A stretch of 64,000 bases of DNA from positions 1 through 64,000 of the forward strand of contig NZ_SNTZ01000012.1 of NCBI RefSeq assembly GCF_004916895.1, written 5' to 3'. Source of the DNA: Flagellimonas alvinocaridis (lineage in GTDB: Bacteria > Bacteroidota > Bacteroidia > Flavobacteriales > Flavobacteriaceae). Positions 55,326-64,000 of the stretch are shown here, one piece after another (the stretch's first letter is position 1; the number at the start of each line of letters is the position of its first letter). Below the pieces are notes generated by a model. The model did not search any database, had not been told where the DNA came from, and saw only the letters and a list, made by a program, of their open reading frames with translations. The translations under genes were made by a program, and so were the position numbers.

Positions 55326-56076
55326 TTTTGAGGGTTTTATTATTGTTTCGGTTTATTCTTTCCGAAAACGTTTCGCCCATCCCGTAAATATCGGCCAAAC
55401 AGCTATTGATTACTGAATTTCGTTGTAGCAAATGTTGAATTATTCGATTTTGTTCGTCATTGAGTTTGTTCAGTGACATAAGCCCCATTGCTCCAAGAGT
55501 TTGCAGTTCGGGGGAAAATGAAATCAAATTCCCATTCAATTTGTGCTTTTTCCTTTGTTTGACCCACCCCATTGATTCTTTGGTTTTTGGAGAGGTGTCT
55601 CTTCCGGTATAACCACACCCAAAACCTACTAGGTACTCTTCTATAAGTTGTTCTTGGAAATCAATAACACCTAGCTTTGATTTATAAAATTTATTGTGCC
55701 GATGAACATAATCCTCAACAACAATTGGGTCACTTTTAAATTCGCTAATATGGGAATGCCGTTTTTTTACACTATTAAAATAAGATAGCCACCCATGAAT
55801 GATTGAATCATTTTTGACCAAAATATTTAATCTTAATTCATTTCCACTGACGGGCAACAAAATATATCTATGGTGTTCATATCCGAAATCCAGCTTTCTT
55901 TTCAGTAAATCAGTAATGACTAAAGTTTCAAAGGAACCAAACTTTTTACCTCGCAAAGATTTTAATTCTTGTACATAATCAAACGATTGAAGGTGTAGTT
56001 TGATTTTTTCAAAATCATCTTGCCCAAACAAATTTTGGAGAATGAATAGGCTTATTAGAAGAATGATTTTGTGCAT
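55306..56076 (-). CDS. Secreted protein of unknown function
   Basis: 256 residues with a signal peptide (IILLISLFILQNLFGQ). No known domain was recognised. The mature protein has mixed structure with DFGYEHHRYILLPVSG, a Cys pair region (VGFGCGYTG) and a C-terminal helix with LNDEQNRIIQHLLQRN. AT-rich like other presumed accessory genes here. It is followed on the minus strand's upstream side by a small HTH gene, which may regulate it. Confidence 0.6.
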   Translation of the reverse strand: MHKIILLISLFILQNLFGQDDFEKIKLHLQSFDYVQELKSLRGKKFGSFETLVITDLLKRKLDFGYEHHRYILLPVSGNELRLNILVKNDSIIHGWLSYFNSVKKRHSHISEFKSDPIVVEDYVHRHNKFYKSKLGVIDFQEQLIEEYLVGFGCGYTGRDTSPKTKESMGWVKQRKKHKLNGNLISFSPELQTLGAMGLMSLNKLNDEQNRIIQHLLQRNSVINSCLADIYGMGETFSERINRNNNKTLKTLFNIK

Positions 56077-56111
56077 TAATTCAAATTCAAAACTGTATGC
56101 GAACTAAATTT

Positions 56112-56330
56112 TCAATCATTTTTTAAGGAGAGATCCTTATACATTTCTTTAAACATTTCTCCCGGGTCTACATCCAAGGCCAATGCAATCAAATAAAGTT
56201 CCCAAGCCCGAAGTTGGGTAGAAGGGTTAAGGGTCAATTCACTTATCCTTGATTTACTGATGCCAGTTTTTCTGGAGATTTCTGCCTTGCTAGCTGACTT
56301 TTTGGATAAAAACAATCCTAATTCTGTCAT
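56112..56330 (-). CDS. Small XRE/HTH transcription regulator
   Basis: 72 residues. A helix-turn-helix of the lambda-repressor type is seen in SASKAEISRKTGISKSRISE (about 12-31). The rest is a helical dimerisation part (YLIALALDVDPGEMF). ATG 56330. The region upstream has an inverted repeat and a repeated TTTTGATTTTCGA that could be its operator. Without a paired toxin gene it is not assigned as an antitoxin. Confidence 0.75.
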   Translation of the reverse strand: MTELGLFLSKKSASKAEISRKTGISKSRISELTLNPSTQLRAWELYLIALALDVDPGEMFKEMYKDLSLKND

Positions 56331-56336
56331 GATAAT

Positions 56337-56444
56337 TTTTGATTTTCGATACTCTAATTTAACAGATTGATATTAGAGTTTAGAAAATCTGTACTAAAAT
56401 TTTGATTTATTCCCGAAAGTAATTACCTTGGTTTTGATTTTCGA
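56337..56444. promoter_or_regulatory. Operator-like repeats upstream of the HTH gene
   Basis: TTTTGATTTTCGA occurs at 56337-56349 and 56432-56444. Between them ACTCTAAT (56351-56358) and ATTAGAGT (56372-56379) form an 8-bp inverted repeat. The region lies between the divergent HTH gene and the 52-residue ORF. Confidence 0.4.
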
Positions 56445-56477
56445 ACTATAATATAGAATTTCTAAACTTTTTGACAA

Positions 56478-56636
56478 ATGAAAAAATACACCAAATCTGA
56501 CCTAGAGGTTATTATTGGCACCCAACAAGAAAACCTGACCGTGATACAGGACTTTTTGGGCATTATTAAACACCAGAACGAGCTGTTGCACCAAGCCAAC
56601 CAAAGGTTGCGGGACCAGATTGCAAAGATGGAGTAG
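56478..56636 (+). CDS. 52-residue helical protein of unknown function
   Basis: A short gene below common cutoffs, ATG 56478 to TAG 56636. It encodes an amphipathic helical peptide with Gln, Leu and His (MKKYTKSDLEVIIGTQQENL ... ELLHQANQRLRDQIAKME). It is divergent from the HTH gene and shares its repeat-bearing region, which would fit co-regulation. Evidence is a good start, helix periodicity and position; no homology claim is made. Confidence 0.5.
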   Translation: MKKYTKSDLEVIIGTQQENLTVIQDFLGIIKHQNELLHQANQRLRDQIAKME

Positions 56637-56661
56637 TGGATGCGACAAGATTCCAAGGGTC

Positions 56662-57045
56662 TTAGGGTTCTATCTGGACTAATAATGTGCTTCCCGTTTC
56701 TGGTTTGGCGTTTGAATGGCCCATGGTCGGGATTAAAAGGTACCCATAAATGTTGCGTTTTCTTTTCTCCAGCTCATTATTGAAGGCTTTATCGCGCTCG
56801 GCCTCTGTCTTAAAGGCAAAACTTAAGTGCTCAAACTCAGTTTCGCAATCAAAGAAAATTTCAGAATCGGCCATCATAAGCAGTCCGGAAAAGACCCTTT
56901 TCTTTACTACCCATGCCTGTTTGGAACTTGGGTCCATTAGTATCGTATTGGGTGGCAGCCCATCAAGGCTATGCTGAATTTCAGTCAACAACCCTCTGCC
57001 GGTAATCGTATAACATTCAATGATTTTTACGGAAGTATGGTCCAT
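56662..57045 (-). CDS. Conserved-looking soluble protein of unknown function
   Basis: 127 residues without signal peptide or membrane segment. Begins SVKIIECYTITGRGLLTEIQ; the middle has a beta-strand run (DPSSKQAWVVKKRVFSG) and the end is NIYGYLLIPTMGHSN. The pattern resembles small translation- or stress-associated proteins with a beta barrel (EF-Tu domain 2-like: GRGLLTEI...VVKKRVF), but this is only a resemblance. Confidence 0.55.
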   Translation of the reverse strand: MDHTSVKIIECYTITGRGLLTEIQHSLDGLPPNTILMDPSSKQAWVVKKRVFSGLLMMADSEIFFDCETEFEHLSFAFKTEAERDKAFNNELEKRKRNIYGYLLIPTMGHSNAKPETGSTLLVQIEP

Positions 57046-57166
57046 AATGCATTTCGGTTAATGGTTTTTGATGTGATTTGGGGTATTCTAAGATCATAAA
57101 AATCCTTCAAAAACAAAAAAAGTGAACCCCATGGCCCACTTTATGTTTAAAATTTTTGAAATGACT

Positions 57167-57793
57167 TTAAGGAATGGCGTTGATTTGATCATATATTCTT
57201 TGCTTTGATTTTTCAAAAATCTCCCCACCAAACTCCTCATTGTCCAATGAAATGATGGTGGTATCGGTAACACCCATCATCCCAAAAATAAATTTGAGAT
57301 ACGTGGTCTGAAAGTTCATGTGTCCGTTCTTCTCGTTTTCCCCATATCCGGTATCGCCCCGGGTGGACAGGATGAACAGTTTTTTGTTTTCCAATAGTCC
57401 CACATAATCCCCATCGGGTTTTCCCGAACGGAATTTCCAAGTCTCGTTGATCCGCATAATCTGGTCTATATACGCCTTGAGACCACTGGGAATGGACCAA
57501 TTGTACATGGGGGTGCCCAGCACATAAACATCATGTTCTTGAAGTTCCTTGACGAGGATGTTGCTCAAAGCAACTCCGGTTTGGTTTTGTTCCTCCCTGT
57601 TTTCGGGCCTTACAAAGGCACTGGCAATCCAACTTTCGTCAATGGGCGGGATTTCGTCCAGTCCCACTTCCCTGTGGGTAAAGGAATCATCGGGATTCTT
57701 TTTTCGCCAATTGTCCAAGAACAGTTGTGTAAGTTGTCTACTCTGCGATCTTTCGTTTCGCACGCTGGCATTGATGATAAGTACTTTTTTCAT
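57167..57793 (-). CDS. FMN-dependent NAD(P)H oxidoreductase (azoreductase-like)
   Basis: About 208 residues with the flavodoxin fold: VLIINASVRNERSQSRQL at the FMN phosphate site, LGTPMYNWSIPSGLKAYID near residue 100 and LSTRGDTGYG. These are features of the AzoR family, which reduces quinones and azo compounds. The Crp-type regulator gene 54 bases upstream on the same strand probably controls it. ATG 57793 starts the Rossmann-like strand. Confidence 0.88.
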   Translation of the reverse strand: MKKVLIINASVRNERSQSRQLTQLFLDNWRKKNPDDSFTHREVGLDEIPPIDESWIASAFVRPENREEQNQTGVALSNILVKELQEHDVYVLGTPMYNWSIPSGLKAYIDQIMRINETWKFRSGKPDGDYVGLLENKKLFILSTRGDTGYGENEKNGHMNFQTTYLKFIFGMMGVTDTTIISLDNEEFGGEIFEKSKQRIYDQINAIP

Positions 57794-57847
57794 TTGCTCT
57801 CCATTTTGAAAGCAAAGTTGTGCCAAAAGAAAACCCTAAAAATTGAC

Positions 57848-58432
57848 CTAGTTCAATTTCGGTTTGTTTTTTCGTATTCGGCTTATAAATTCGGGAGTGA
57901 CTCCCAAATAGGAGGCAATGAGGTATTGGGGCACCCTTTTGGTGAGTTGGGGGTAGTTTTCCAAAAAGTCGGCGTAGCGATGGGCGGCATCGTACGTATT
58001 GTTGATGACGATTCTCCGTTGTAAACTGGCAGTGTACCCTTCCAGAATGATTCGAAAATACCGTTCCAACCTTGGGATTTCCGCCAACATTTTCTGAAAT
58101 GCCAAATGTTGGATTTGGAGCAGTTCTGTCCTTTCCAACGCCTGAATGGTGTACATGGAGGGTTCTTGTTTTTGAAAGCTGAGGATATCCGTGGCCCACC
58201 AATCATCAATGGCAAAATAGAGGATTTCTTCTGTGCCTTTTTCGGGATTGATGTAGAAAGCTTTCAATGAACCGGAAATTACATAATTGTCCGTTTTGCA
58301 CACTTCTCCATTTTGAAGCAAATAATCTCCCTTCTCCAAAATCTTGGTGGTCCAAAAAGTATTGAAAAGCCGAATCTCTTCGGGAGAAAGCTTTACATGC
58401 TTGGATATGTTTAGTAGCAGGGATTCGTGCAT
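57848..58432 (-). CDS. Crp/Fnr family transcriptional regulator
   Basis: 194 residues. cNMP-binding-like jelly roll (about 20-115; KILEKGDYLLQNGEVCKTDNYV, in parts) and a C-terminal helix-turn-helix (PQYLIASYLGVTPEFISRIR, about 167-186). No Cys cluster for an Fe-S centre, so it is a small-molecule Crp type rather than Fnr. ATG 58432 is chosen; the open frame continues far upstream inside the next gene. Its likely target is the neighbouring azoreductase gene. Confidence 0.88.
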   Translation of the reverse strand: MHESLLLNISKHVKLSPEEIRLFNTFWTTKILEKGDYLLQNGEVCKTDNYVISGSLKAFYINPEKGTEEILYFAIDDWWATDILSFQKQEPSMYTIQALERTELLQIQHLAFQKMLAEIPRLERYFRIILEGYTASLQRRIVINNTYDAAHRYADFLENYPQLTKRVPQYLIASYLGVTPEFISRIRKNKPKLN

Positions 58433-58496
58433 CGGACCAAATGAGAGTTTAAAATTCACCAAAACTTGGCAGAAAAACAATTCTAAGTCCTTCTCA

Positions 58497-59315
58497 TTAA
58501 TCCGCAGCGGCCTGCTGAAAATTGGAATTGGCCGGAGGCAGTATAAATTCCTCATCTTGCCCATGCGTCTTTTTGGAGAGATGCAGGGTATGGGTGAGGT
58601 GCACCCAAAGGGCATTGGTGTAGATATAGTGCCCGGCCGTGGTGGTACTGGCAAACTGGTTGTTCCAGCCAACGGATACGGACATCCATCGGTTAAACTG
58701 TACCGTGGGCATCACGATGAACCTGTTTTTGTCGAATACGTTGTGCACAATGTGGTCCCCGGCATTAAACATTACCTCGTCACTGATGTTGATCCTAAAC
58801 TTGCAATCGGGTCTGGTCTTGGAAAGGGAAAAGAGATCAAACCCGGTCATTAGGGCATAACGGAGGCGGAGGGCAAAGGTATTGTCGGATTGTACTTTCC
58901 CTTCCACCACGGGATTGTAGAAACGCTGCTCGAACCGGAACCTATGGTTCAGCCGGAACTTGTCGCCATTCCCACGGACAAAAAGCTCTTCGTAGGGGCG
59001 ATACTCTACTTGGTATTTGTCATCATCGGTATAGAATTCAACATAGGTGAAGCCTGTACTTAAACGTATTTTATCACTTAGAGCGAAACCCCCGCCCAAT
59101 CTGCCAAAGAAAATGGAGAACTTCTCAAAACCATCCTTCCAACGTAAACCGGAATTCCCAAATAGCATCCATTTTTCGTTCAGATGGGTGATGTTGTTGT
59201 ACTGGAACCATTGCTCGCCTCTATGCGTGACCTCTCTTCTCTGCCCAAAAACACTATGACCCCAAAGGGCAAGCAACAATAGGGTTAAAAAAAGGGTCTG
59301 GCGGGATGGGTTCAT
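58497..59315 (-). CDS. DUF2490 outer-membrane-type protein
   Basis: 272 residues with a signal peptide (LFLTLLLLALWGHSVFGQ). The mature part has the DUF2490 pattern of alternating strands (GEQWFQYNNITHLNEKW, YRPYEELFVRG, LNHRFRFEQRFYNP), suggesting a small outer-membrane barrel. Function is unknown. Its start codon overlaps the stop of the upstream gene at 59312-60430 by 4 bases, so they are probably co-translated. Confidence 0.82.
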   Translation of the reverse strand: MNPSRQTLFLTLLLLALWGHSVFGQRREVTHRGEQWFQYNNITHLNEKWMLFGNSGLRWKDGFEKFSIFFGRLGGGFALSDKIRLSTGFTYVEFYTDDDKYQVEYRPYEELFVRGNGDKFRLNHRFRFEQRFYNPVVEGKVQSDNTFALRLRYALMTGFDLFSLSKTRPDCKFRINISDEVMFNAGDHIVHNVFDKNRFIVMPTVQFNRWMSVSVGWNNQFASTTTAGHYIYTNALWVHLTHTLHLSKKTHGQDEEFILPPANSNFQQAAAD

Positions 59316-60430
59316 AAATCTTTTCGATAGGTTCTTCGGCGTTTGTGCACCACGGGATCAAAGTGCTTCCACATTTGTCTTATAGCCACGTTCTCTTCCA
59401 ATTCTGGGGTTCGAATGCAGTTGACAACGCCCTTTTCACTGAAGGTTTTGTAATACTCGTTAAAAATAATGGCTGTTACCCCTTTGTTCTGATAATCGGG
59501 GCGGATGCCGATCAGGTAAAAAATAACATCCTTGCTTTTCTTTTTGGCTTTCAACAAATGATAGATGCCAAAGGGGAACAATTTCCCATTGGCTTTTTGC
59601 AACGCTTGGGAAAACGAGGGCATTACTATCGCAAAGGCCACAAGTTCATCATTGGAATCCACCACAAACTTGATATACTCGGGGTTGATAAAGCTGATGT
59701 ACTTCTTTTTAAAATATTCCTTCTGGATGTCCGTAATCTTCACAAAAGAGGAGAGCTTGGAATAGGTGTTGTTGAACAGGTCGAACATTTTATCTACCCA
59801 AGGCATAATGTCCGCACTCTTGGTAAAGTTCATTTCCCGGAGTCCATACCGTTTCTTCACCAATAAATTGGCCTTGTGGAACAAAGCAGGGTCCGCTTTG
59901 GCCGCCAAAAACTTGTTTTCGAGATATTCCTTTTCCTTGACAAATCCGTGTTTTTCGTAATGGGATTGATAGTAGGGGTGGTTGTACCATGTGATCATGG
60001 TCCCGATATGGTCAAAGCCTTCAATAAGTACGCCTACCTTGTCCAGATTGGAAAAACCTACGGGTCCTTCCATATATTCGAGCTGGTGCTGTTTGCCAAT
60101 TTCGGCCACCTTATCCAGTAAGGCTTTGGATACTTCAAGGTCGTCCACAAAATCGAACCACCCAAAGCGCATTTTTTTGAGCTGCTGTTCGTTCACTTCC
60201 AACCAATTGACAATGGCGGCTACCCTGCCCACGATTTTACCATCCTTATAGGCCAAGAAAAACGAAGCTTCGGCACTTTTAAAGACCGGGTTTTTGGTTT
60301 CATCAAAGGATTCCATTTCATCCTTGATGATGGGTGGAACCCAATAGTCGGAGTTTTTATATAGGGAAAAGGGAAACTTTACAAAGTCCTTTAAATCTGC
60401 TTTGGATTGAACCTGCTTAACGGTGATCAT
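59312..60430 (-). CDS. GNAT-fold-like protein of unknown function
   Basis: 372 residues, cytoplasmic. The N-terminal part has VQSKADLKDFVKFPFSLYKN and EASFFLAYKDGKIVGRVAAIVN, a strand pair typical of acetyltransferase folds; the C-terminal part has FYLIGIRPDYQNKGVTAIIFNEY, which is the acetyl-CoA-binding loop pattern (RxxxGxT). Similar proteins are annotated only as hypothetical or GNAT-like. Substrate unknown. It is coupled to the DUF2490 gene. Confidence 0.7.
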   Translation of the reverse strand: MITVKQVQSKADLKDFVKFPFSLYKNSDYWVPPIIKDEMESFDETKNPVFKSAEASFFLAYKDGKIVGRVAAIVNWLEVNEQQLKKMRFGWFDFVDDLEVSKALLDKVAEIGKQHQLEYMEGPVGFSNLDKVGVLIEGFDHIGTMITWYNHPYYQSHYEKHGFVKEKEYLENKFLAAKADPALFHKANLLVKKRYGLREMNFTKSADIMPWVDKMFDLFNNTYSKLSSFVKITDIQKEYFKKKYISFINPEYIKFVVDSNDELVAFAIVMPSFSQALQKANGKLFPFGIYHLLKAKKKSKDVIFYLIGIRPDYQNKGVTAIIFNEYYKTFSEKGVVNCIRTPELEENVAIRQMWKHFDPVVHKRRRTYRKDL

Positions 60431-60496
60431 ACATCAACTTTTACAAGTTCAATAATAGGAATATTACCTACAGCATGAAAGCGTTGGGGTAAAAAC

Positions 60497-61483
60497 TTAG
60501 AAATCTATATCGTCTTTATTTTTCTTATCCCGCTTTTTTGACTTTTTCTTATTGGAATTCTTTTTAATTTTTCCATTTTGACCAGCACTTTGCTCATCAA
60601 TGGGGATAAGTTTGTCTTTGTGGAAATCCAATCGGTAGGAGAAACCGGCAACGGCAAATATCCTTGATGGGGCACTTTTAAAGTTGGATCCCAAATGAAA
60701 ATCGGCCTGGAAGTTTTCGCTGAACAGGTAAGCCAATCCGGTTCGCGCCAAAATATCGGAATAACGGTCACTGTTGATGCCCTGTCCCTCCAGGAAAACA
60801 CTCCATTTGGGGTTTCTAAAGGCATGGGTCACGGAAAGGGCGTAGCGCCATTCAGGGAAATCGGTGCCGATACGGTCGTATGCTATATTGGAAATCAGCA
60901 CAAACCTTGGAGACAGTCTACTTTGGGTGGCAACGGCCCCACGGTATGCTACCACGGGGTCACCCACATAAAAAGGATTGTCCCCCACAGTAAATGTAGC
61001 CCCGCCATACAGGGAAACGGCAGGAATCAGGTTTTTCCACTGAAATACATTGTTAGCTCGCCAGCTATACAGATTGGGTTTGTTTTTTTCAGGATTTTTG
61101 AAGGGGTCGTATACCAAATACTTTAGCCCCACACGGTTTCTGGAAAAATCGGTCCGCCTACCATCCGTTCCCAACAGGGAGGAATAGTCAATATTCTGCG
61201 AAATAAAGGAACCTTCGTATACAATCTCTAGTTCCTCAAAAAGCAGTCCGTACCTTAGTGCTAGATCGGTCCCAAAAATATTGGAGTCAAAATTTTGGTC
61301 GGAATCGTTTCGCTGCTCATACAACAGACCCATTTCAACCTGTGCCACATTTTTACCAACGGCATAGGCGCTAACTGCTCGGCCAGGTCTGTTGGAATTG
61401 ATGACATCGGTGTATTGCGCGCTTAAAATTAATGGGGCAATAAGGAAAAGAAGTAGTGTTTTTCTAAGGAAGGAAAACTCCAT
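60497..61483 (-). CDS. Probable outer-membrane beta-barrel protein (MetA-pathway-of-phenol-degradation type)
   Basis: 328 residues with a signal peptide (LLLFLIAPLILSAQ). Many amphipathic strands of alternating aromatic and polar residues (NSNRPGRAVSAYAVGKNVAQ, YRLDFHKD) match the transporter-like family called MetA-pathway of phenol degradation, which is an outer-membrane barrel family whose transport role is unproven. The C-terminus is a Lys-rich tail (NSNKKKSKKRDKKNKDD). Confidence 0.65.
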   Translation of the reverse strand: MEFSFLRKTLLLFLIAPLILSAQYTDVINSNRPGRAVSAYAVGKNVAQVEMGLLYEQRNDSDQNFDSNIFGTDLALRYGLLFEELEIVYEGSFISQNIDYSSLLGTDGRRTDFSRNRVGLKYLVYDPFKNPEKNKPNLYSWRANNVFQWKNLIPAVSLYGGATFTVGDNPFYVGDPVVAYRGAVATQSRLSPRFVLISNIAYDRIGTDFPEWRYALSVTHAFRNPKWSVFLEGQGINSDRYSDILARTGLAYLFSENFQADFHLGSNFKSAPSRIFAVAGFSYRLDFHKDKLIPIDEQSAGQNGKIKKNSNKKKSKKRDKKNKDDIDF

Positions 61484-61515
61484 ATAACTGATTTTAATAC
61501 TATTTTATGAAACGT

Positions 61516-61549
61516 TTGGTCTTATTAAGATACTAACAGTGTAATTTTG
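61516..61549 (+). promoter_or_regulatory. Bacteroidota-type promoter for the DUF4834 gene
   Basis: TTG at 61516-61518 and TAATTTTG at 61542-61549 with a 23-base spacer; the ATG at 61568 follows 18 bases later. Confidence 0.5.
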
Positions 61550-61567
61550 ATTCAATAGTTTTGTCAT

Positions 61568-61828
61568 ATGGTTGTACTAAAAACGATTTTATTCCTCATA
61601 TTAGTATACTATGCGTTCAAATTGCTCGCAAAATGGTTGGCGCCAAGGTTGTTCAACTATGCAGTAAAGAAGACCCATGAGCGTTTTGGGCAGGAGTTTG
61701 GTAGTTACCAACATTATGGAAATGAGCCAAATGATGAGGGTAAGACCACTATTTTCAAGGGAGCTTCCAAAGGTTCCAAACCATCAAAAAAAGTTGGAGA
61801 ATACATAGATTTTGAAGAAATTGACTAA
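61568..61828 (+). CDS. DUF4834 family membrane protein
   Basis: 86 residues. One N-terminal membrane helix (VVLKTILFLILVYYAFKLLA) and a cytoplasmic tail ending KVGEYIDFEEID, the conserved C-terminus of DUF4834. Function unknown. The YfhO gene starts 24 bases after its stop in the same direction, an arrangement that may reflect an operon. Confidence 0.85.
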   Translation: MVVLKTILFLILVYYAFKLLAKWLAPRLFNYAVKKTHERFGQEFGSYQHYGNEPNDEGKTTIFKGASKGSKPSKKVGEYIDFEEID

Positions 61829-61852
61829 TATTTGTCTTTTCAAAATCTATCC

Positions 61853-64000
61853 ATGAAACTTTCTCCCAAGGCCATTATCGTACATCTTTGTGTTTTTGGC
61901 TTCTTTGTACTTACTTCTCTAGTATATTTTTATCCTGTTTTACAGGGCAAGGCCATCTTCCAATCCGATATTGCCCAGTACAAGGGTATGGCCAAGGAGC
62001 GTGATGAATACAAAGAACTTACTGGGGAGGAATCCTATTGGACCAATAGTGCCTTTGGAGGCATGCCAACCTATCAATTGGGAGCAAATTACCCAAATGA
62101 TTATGTGAAGAAATTAGACCGATTGATTCGGTTTTTGCCCAGACCGGCTGATTACCTTTTTCTGTACTTTATTGGGTTTTATATTTTATTATTATGTCTT
62201 AAGGTGGATTTTAGGCTGGCGGCCTTGGGGGCGCTGGCATTTGGCTTCTCCACTTATCTCATCATCATTCTTGGAGTGGGGCACAATGCCAAGGCCCATG
62301 CCTTAGGCTATATTCCCATGGTGTTGGGAGGCATCATATTGGTATTTCGAAAGAAATATCTCTGGGGCTTTATCTTGACCGCTCTGGCCATGGCGTTGGA
62401 AATTAGCGCCAACCACTACCAGATGACCTATTACTTTATGTTGTTGGTATTGGTATTGGGACTAATCCAGCTTATTTATGCCATCAAGGACAAGACACTA
62501 AAGCATTTTTTCCTTTCCGTAGGGATTTTGATATTGGCCGTGGGCCTTTCCATAGCAGCCAATGCTACAGGGCTAATGGCCACCAAGGAGTATGCGGATT
62601 GGAGTACCCGCGGCAAATCTGAATTGACCGTAAATCCAGATGGAACACCTATGGAGGCTACCAACGGATTGGACAAGGAATATATTACCCAATACAGTTA
62701 TGGAATTGCTGAGTCATTGGATTTGTTTGTTCCAAGAATGTTTGGAGGTTCCGGTAATGAAGACCTAGGAACGGATTCCAAGGTGTTTGAATATTTGGTG
62801 GGTCAAGGACTGCCACCTTCCAAGGCTTTGGAATTGTCAAGTGGACTGCCCTTGTATTGGGGTGATCAACCCATAGTGGCAGGCCCTGCCTATGTGGGGG
62901 CCATTGTGGTGTTCCTGTTTATTTTAGGGCTTTTTCTCGTAAAAGGAAAGAGAAAGTGGTGGCTGTTAGCAGGTGCCATATTGGCGCTAGTCCTGTCTTG
63001 GGGAAAGAATTTCCCAGCCCTTACCAATTTTATGATAGATTACTTTCCACTATACAACAAATTTAGGGCAGTCTCATCCATTCAAGTGGTACTGGAGCTC
63101 TGTTTACCCGTTTTGGGCATCCTGGGTTTGTGGGAGCTTTTCAAAAAATCCGAGGACGACAAGGAAAAACTAAAGGCCTTGAAGTTGAGTTTCTTTATCA
63201 CTTTAGGATTAGGCGTGTTCATTTTTCTTCTAAAAGGATTCTTTGATTTTGAAGGATTGCGTGATGAGATGTACCGCGGATATTTTGGTGATGACGTCAT
63301 GACCATGATCCAAAGAGATAGGGAAGCAGTGTATACCAGCGACACGATACGGTCTTTAATTTATGTGACCCTTGCCGCTGTGGTACTCTGGCTTTTCATA
63401 AAAGAAAAGATAAGCAAGAACATTTTGGTATTCGTTTTGGGTGGATTGATATTGTTTGATTTGGTAGGTGTGGCCCTTCGTTATGTCAATGAGGGTGATT
63501 TTGTACGTCAACGTCAGGTGAGCACTCCTTTTCAGGCCAGTCAACTAGATCAAATGATCCAACAGGATGATTCCATCTACCGGGTGTTTGATCCACAGGA
63601 AGGCCTGAACGGTGCCCGAACCTCCTATTTCCACAAGTCCATTGGAGGATATCATGCCGCAAAACCTAGATCTATACAGAATTTATTTGAGTACCATCTG
63701 TACCAAAACAATCTACAGGTTTTGAATATGCTCAACGTAAAGTACATCATCCAGCAAGATGAGGATGGGAACAGTTTTCCTGCAGTAAATGATGATGCCA
63801 ATGGCAATGCTTGGTTTGTTGGGAGACTTATACCCGTTTCATCAGCAAATGAGGAAATAGAAGCGCTTAAGGATTTTGATTCAAAATTGGAAGCGGTGGT
63901 CAATACAAGAACTTATCCGCAGTTGACCAAATCCCGATTCGATTTGGATTCCTTGGCTTCCATTAGTTTGGTTGATTATCGCCCCAATTATCTAAAATAT
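61853..64000 (+). CDS. YfhO family membrane protein (partial, runs off the right edge)
   Basis: 716 codons are present with no stop before the window end. The protein starts MKLSPKAIIVHLCVFGFF and has about a dozen membrane helices. YfhO features are FPVLQGKAIFQSDIAQYKG-like first loop (YFYPVLQGKAIFQSDIAQ), MPTYQLGANYP, YNKFRAVSSIQVV and the late soluble part MLNVKYIIQ. The family belongs to the GT-C-type membrane proteins; in Gram-positive bacteria YfhO is tied to lipoteichoic acid glycosylation, and the Bacteroidota substrate is unknown. Confidence 0.93.
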   Translation, partial: MKLSPKAIIVHLCVFGFFVLTSLVYFYPVLQGKAIFQSDIAQYKGMAKERDEYKELTGEESYWTNSAFGGMPTYQLGANYPNDYVKKLDRLIRFLPRPADYLFLYFIGFYILLLCLKVDFRLAALGALAFGFSTYLIIILGVGHNAKAHALGYIPMVLGGIILVFRKKYLWGFILTALAMALEISANHYQMTYYFMLLVLVLGLIQLIYAIKDKTLKHFFLSVGILILAVGLSIAANATGLMATKEYADWSTRGKSELTVNPDGTPMEATNGLDKEYITQYSYGIAESLDLFVPRMFGGSGNEDLGTDSKVFEYLVGQGLPPSKALELSSGLPLYWGDQPIVAGPAYVGAIVVFLFILGLFLVKGKRKWWLLAGAILALVLSWGKNFPALTNFMIDYFPLYNKFRAVSSIQVVLELCLPVLGILGLWELFKKSEDDKEKLKALKLSFFITLGLGVFIFLLKGFFDFEGLRDEMYRGYFGDDVMTMIQRDREAVYTSDTIRSLIYVTLAAVVLWLFIKEKISKNILVFVLGGLILFDLVGVALRYVNEGDFVRQRQVSTPFQASQLDQMIQQDDSIYRVFDPQEGLNGARTSYFHKSIGGYHAAKPRSIQNLFEYHLYQNNLQVLNMLNVKYIIQQDEDGNSFPAVNDDANGNAWFVGRLIPVSSANEEIEALKDFDSKLEAVVNTRTYPQLTKSRFDLDSLASISLVDYRPNYLKY

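Noticed and set aside
57533..58024. 163-codon plus-strand open frame
   Set aside because: Antisense to the azoreductase and Crp-type regulator genes, which have clear motifs.

Overview
The window is a gene-dense stretch of a Bacteroidota chromosome, most likely a marine Flavobacteriaceae (Muricauda/Allomuricauda/Maribacter-like; inferred, not proven). The signs are the TAnnTTTG-type promoter boxes, weak Shine-Dalgarno sites, many SusC-plug/carboxypeptidase-regulatory-like envelope proteins, Bacteroidota families such as DUF2853, DUF4834 and the CAL67264-type membrane protein, and a probable sulfonolipid (capnine) gene pair. No rRNA, tRNA or CRISPR was seen. The last gene (YfhO) runs off the right edge.

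Layout. 1-332: four 24-bp repeats resembling an IS21-type transposon end, then a terminator. 333-4336: M28 peptidase, DadA-like FAD oxidoreductase and a secreted protein of unknown function. 4339-17640: menaquinone region with probable menI, menF, menD, menA, menC and menE. Interspersed are DUF2853, CvfB, a SPOR protein, a CPBP protease and a LytTR response regulator/HisKA_2 kinase pair separated by 548 bp that carries phased repeats. menB and menH are not in the window. 17752-25075: envelope proteins, namely a plug-VWA fusion, a barrel-less plug-TPR protein, a carboxypeptidase-regulatory-like protein and an M24 peptidase.

25141-29381 is the most unusual part. A secreted lipoprotein, interrupted by a 1-nt frameshift in a G run, ends in a C-terminal domain with an HEYSH zinc-peptidase motif. 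A small secreted protein follows. The segment coding for the junction before that domain (motif around DWSRYLWLSHRVIPVC) is then repeated at 94% identity, with no gap, 1,271 bp downstream. That copy leads into a different C-terminal domain (JAMM-like motif) and another small lipoprotein. A third, decayed junction copy precedes a last small lipoprotein. This is the architecture of a polymorphic effector/toxin locus with silent alternative tails and candidate immunity genes. A second barrel-less plug-TPR paralogue (29539-31293) lies just after it.

31360-46656: a TPR protein with a degenerate zincin motif, acyl-CoA carboxylase beta, Gfo/Idh/MocA oxidoreductase, EttA, an MBL-fold lipoprotein, FumC, a TonB-dependent receptor, an ArsC-like protein and prfB. 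prfB has a classic programmed +1 frameshift, so its true start is upstream of the long open frame. 46836-55302: zinc metalloprotease, threonine aldolase, YbaB, S9 peptidase, and a cysteine-synthase-like plus SPT/KBL-like pair that probably makes the sulfonolipid base. 55306-64000: small regulators, NAD(P)H oxidoreductase with its Crp-type regulator, envelope proteins, DUF4834 and YfhO. Two short genes of 57 and 52 codons (41753-41926 and 56478-56636) are also described.
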